In this document: in pieces, positions 8,146-9,150 of the stretch
How positions within the stretch are numbered: the first letter of the stretch is position 1
How the letters are laid out: every line of letters starts with the position of its first letter
Assembly: GCA_018065375.1 (NCBI GenBank)
Contig: JAGHTJ010000134.1
Coordinates: 1 to 9,150 of the forward strand
From: Candidatus Equinaster intestinalis
GTDB taxonomy: Bacteria; Bacillota_A; Clostridia; Oscillospirales; Acutalibacteraceae
DNA length: 9,150 bases
Direction of reading: 5' to 3'
Translations under genes and position numbers: made by a program
Notes under the pieces: generated by a model
The model's database searches: none
What the model was told of the DNA's origin: nothing
Seen by the model: only the letters and a program-made list of their open reading frames with translations

Positions 8146-9115
8146 ATTTTTTAATCCTTTCCTCGTTCTTTTCGTATGCCTTGATTATTTCCTGAACGAG
8201 CTTATGTCTTACAACATCTCTGCCCGAAAGTCTTATAATGGCAATGTCTTCAATATTTTTGAGAATATTTATAACCGTTTTCAGTCCCGATTTTTTACCG
8301 CTCGGCAGGTCTATCTGGGTTATATCGCCGGTAACTACTATTTTGGAATTATTGCCGAGTCTTGTTAAAAACATCTTCATCTGCTCGTTGGTGGTATTCT
8401 GCGCTTCATCGAGAATAATAAAGCTATCGTCAAGGGTTCTGCCTCGCATATAAGCAAGGGGCGCCACCTCTATATCGCCCCGCTCCTGACATCTTGCAAA
8501 GGTTTCGGCACCGAGCATATCAAAAAGCGCATCATAAAGCGGACGCAGATACGGGTCTACCTTCTGCTGAAGGTCGCCCGGCAAAAATCCGAGGCTTTCT
8601 CCCGCTTCAACGGCAGGTCTTGTAAGAACGATTCGGTTTATCTGCTTTGAGCGGTAAGCCGTTACCGCCATGGCAACCGCAAGATAGGTTTTACCCGTTC
8701 CCGCAGGACCTACACCTACCGTTATGGTATTTTTCTTTATGGCATCAACATACCTTTGCTGACCGATTGTTTTGGGCTTTACCGGCTTACCCCTTGACGT
8801 AACCATAATACATTCAAGGTCCTTAAGCGATTCTATCGACTCGCTTTTGCCGTCCTCAATCAGTCCCATAAGATAATTGATATTCTGCGCCGTAATCTTT
8901 TCGCCCTTTTCGATAAGAGACAAAAGCCCCTCAACCGTTTGCAGAGCTTTTTCGAGGTTTTCCTCCTCACCCTTTATCTTCACGCTGTCAAGATGGGAGG
9001 TAATTATTACTCCGAACTGTTTTTCGATTAAATTGATGTTTTCATCAAAATTTCCGAAAAGCTCCGACACTAAATTTACATTTCCGATTTTTAAGTTTTT
9101 TTCCGTAGTTTTCAA
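8132..9115 (-). CDS. phoH: PhoH-like P-loop ATPase (PhoL/YbeZ type)
   Basis: This is a cytoplasmic PhoH-family ATPase, the partner usually encoded beside ybeY and thought to act with it in RNA processing. An N-terminal KH-like segment (about 10-75, with GNFDENINLIEKQFGV) precedes the ATPase domain. That domain has a GQQRYVDAI lead-in (118-126), Walker A GPAGTGKT (136-143), LTRPAVEAGESLGFLPG (164-180), Walker B FIILDEAQN (232-240), VTGD (261-264) and SGRDVVRH (297-304). Length (327) is normal. The start is uncertain. The chosen TTG (9113-9115) gives a family-like N-terminus, but the only Shine-Dalgarno-like GGGAG abuts it with no spacing. The frame also stays open to the window edge, and GTG at residue 16 is the next candidate. 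In many Clostridia yqfD lies upstream; it is not visible here. Confidence 0.95.
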   Translation of the reverse strand: MKTTEKNLKIGNVNLVSELFGNFDENINLIEKQFGVIITSHLDSVKIKGEEENLEKALQTVEGLLSLIEKGEKITAQNINYLMGLIEDGKSESIESLKDLECIMVTSRGKPVKPKTIGQQRYVDAIKKNTITVGVGPAGTGKTYLAVAMAVTAYRSKQINRIVLTRPAVEAGESLGFLPGDLQQKVDPYLRPLYDALFDMLGAETFARCQERGDIEVAPLAYMRGRTLDDSFIILDEAQNTTNEQMKMFLTRLGNNSKIVVTGDITQIDLPSGKKSGLKTVINILKNIEDIAIIRLSGRDVVRHKLVQEIIKAYEKNEERIKKYEQN

Positions 9116-9150
9116 CTCCCTAATAATAATATTTATATATTCTATAACAT
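9116..9150 (-). other. AT-rich leader upstream of phoH, partial
   Basis: The last 35 bases are very AT-rich and contain -10-like TATA runs but no placeable -35. They also hold GGGAG (9116-9120) directly against the proposed phoH TTG. They could be the end of an upstream gene, a promoter, or extra phoH coding sequence, because the phoH frame has no stop here. Confidence 0.3.

Noticed and set aside
7943..8368. 141-codon plus-strand frame spanning the ybeY/phoH junction
   Set aside because: Hydrophobic-looking translation, but antisense to two conserved genes, with no start signal or family resemblance.
1..9150. Novel defence system, mobile element, CRISPR array or RNA gene
   Set aside because: All coding space is filled by recognised housekeeping genes with tight spacing. 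I saw no direct repeats, terminal inverted repeats, integrase or transposase motifs, tRNA cloverleaf or rRNA sequence.

Overview
This is an ordinary housekeeping segment of a low-to-moderate GC Gram-positive chromosome, most likely a Clostridia member (an Oscillospirales/Ruminococcaceae-like gut bacterium would fit). The basis is the gene content and order (phoH-ybeY-era-yqzL-recO), strong AGGAGG-type ribosome binding sites, frequent TTG starts, and clostridial-looking protein sequences. The taxonomic call is inference.

Everything coding lies on the minus strand, so transcription runs from base 9150 toward base 1. The order is phoH, ybeY, era, a 47-residue yqzL-like gene, recO, mutS2, an M24-family Xaa-Pro peptidase gene (pepP-like), and uvrA. 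The genes overlap or nearly abut: phoH/ybeY overlap by 14 nt, ybeY/era are 8 nt apart, yqzL/recO overlap by 50 nt, recO/mutS2 by 1 nt, mutS2/pepP are 10 nt apart and pepP/uvrA 12 nt apart. The only gap of note is 71 nt between era and yqzL, so this is probably one transcription unit. No convincing terminator or internal promoter is visible, and there is no tRNA, rRNA, mobile element, CRISPR array or long repeat.

Functionally the upstream half is the ribosome/RNA maturation block: PhoH-like ATPase, YbeY endoribonuclease and the Era GTPase, which acts on 16S rRNA. The downstream half is DNA repair and recombination: RecO, MutS2 and UvrA, with a peptidase inserted. MutS2 may also belong with the ribosome block because of its role on collided ribosomes in Bacillus.

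The one real anomaly is at the left edge. The uvrA frame hits TGA at the second cysteine of the C-terminal zinc module. Recognisable UvrA sequence continues in the same frame to base 1, but with the other two downstream zinc cysteines and several invariant glycines and basic residues also replaced. This looks either like a degraded or error-rich sequence end or like a truncated uvrA. Code reassignment and selenocysteine are poor explanations. I do not see an undescribed biological system in this window.
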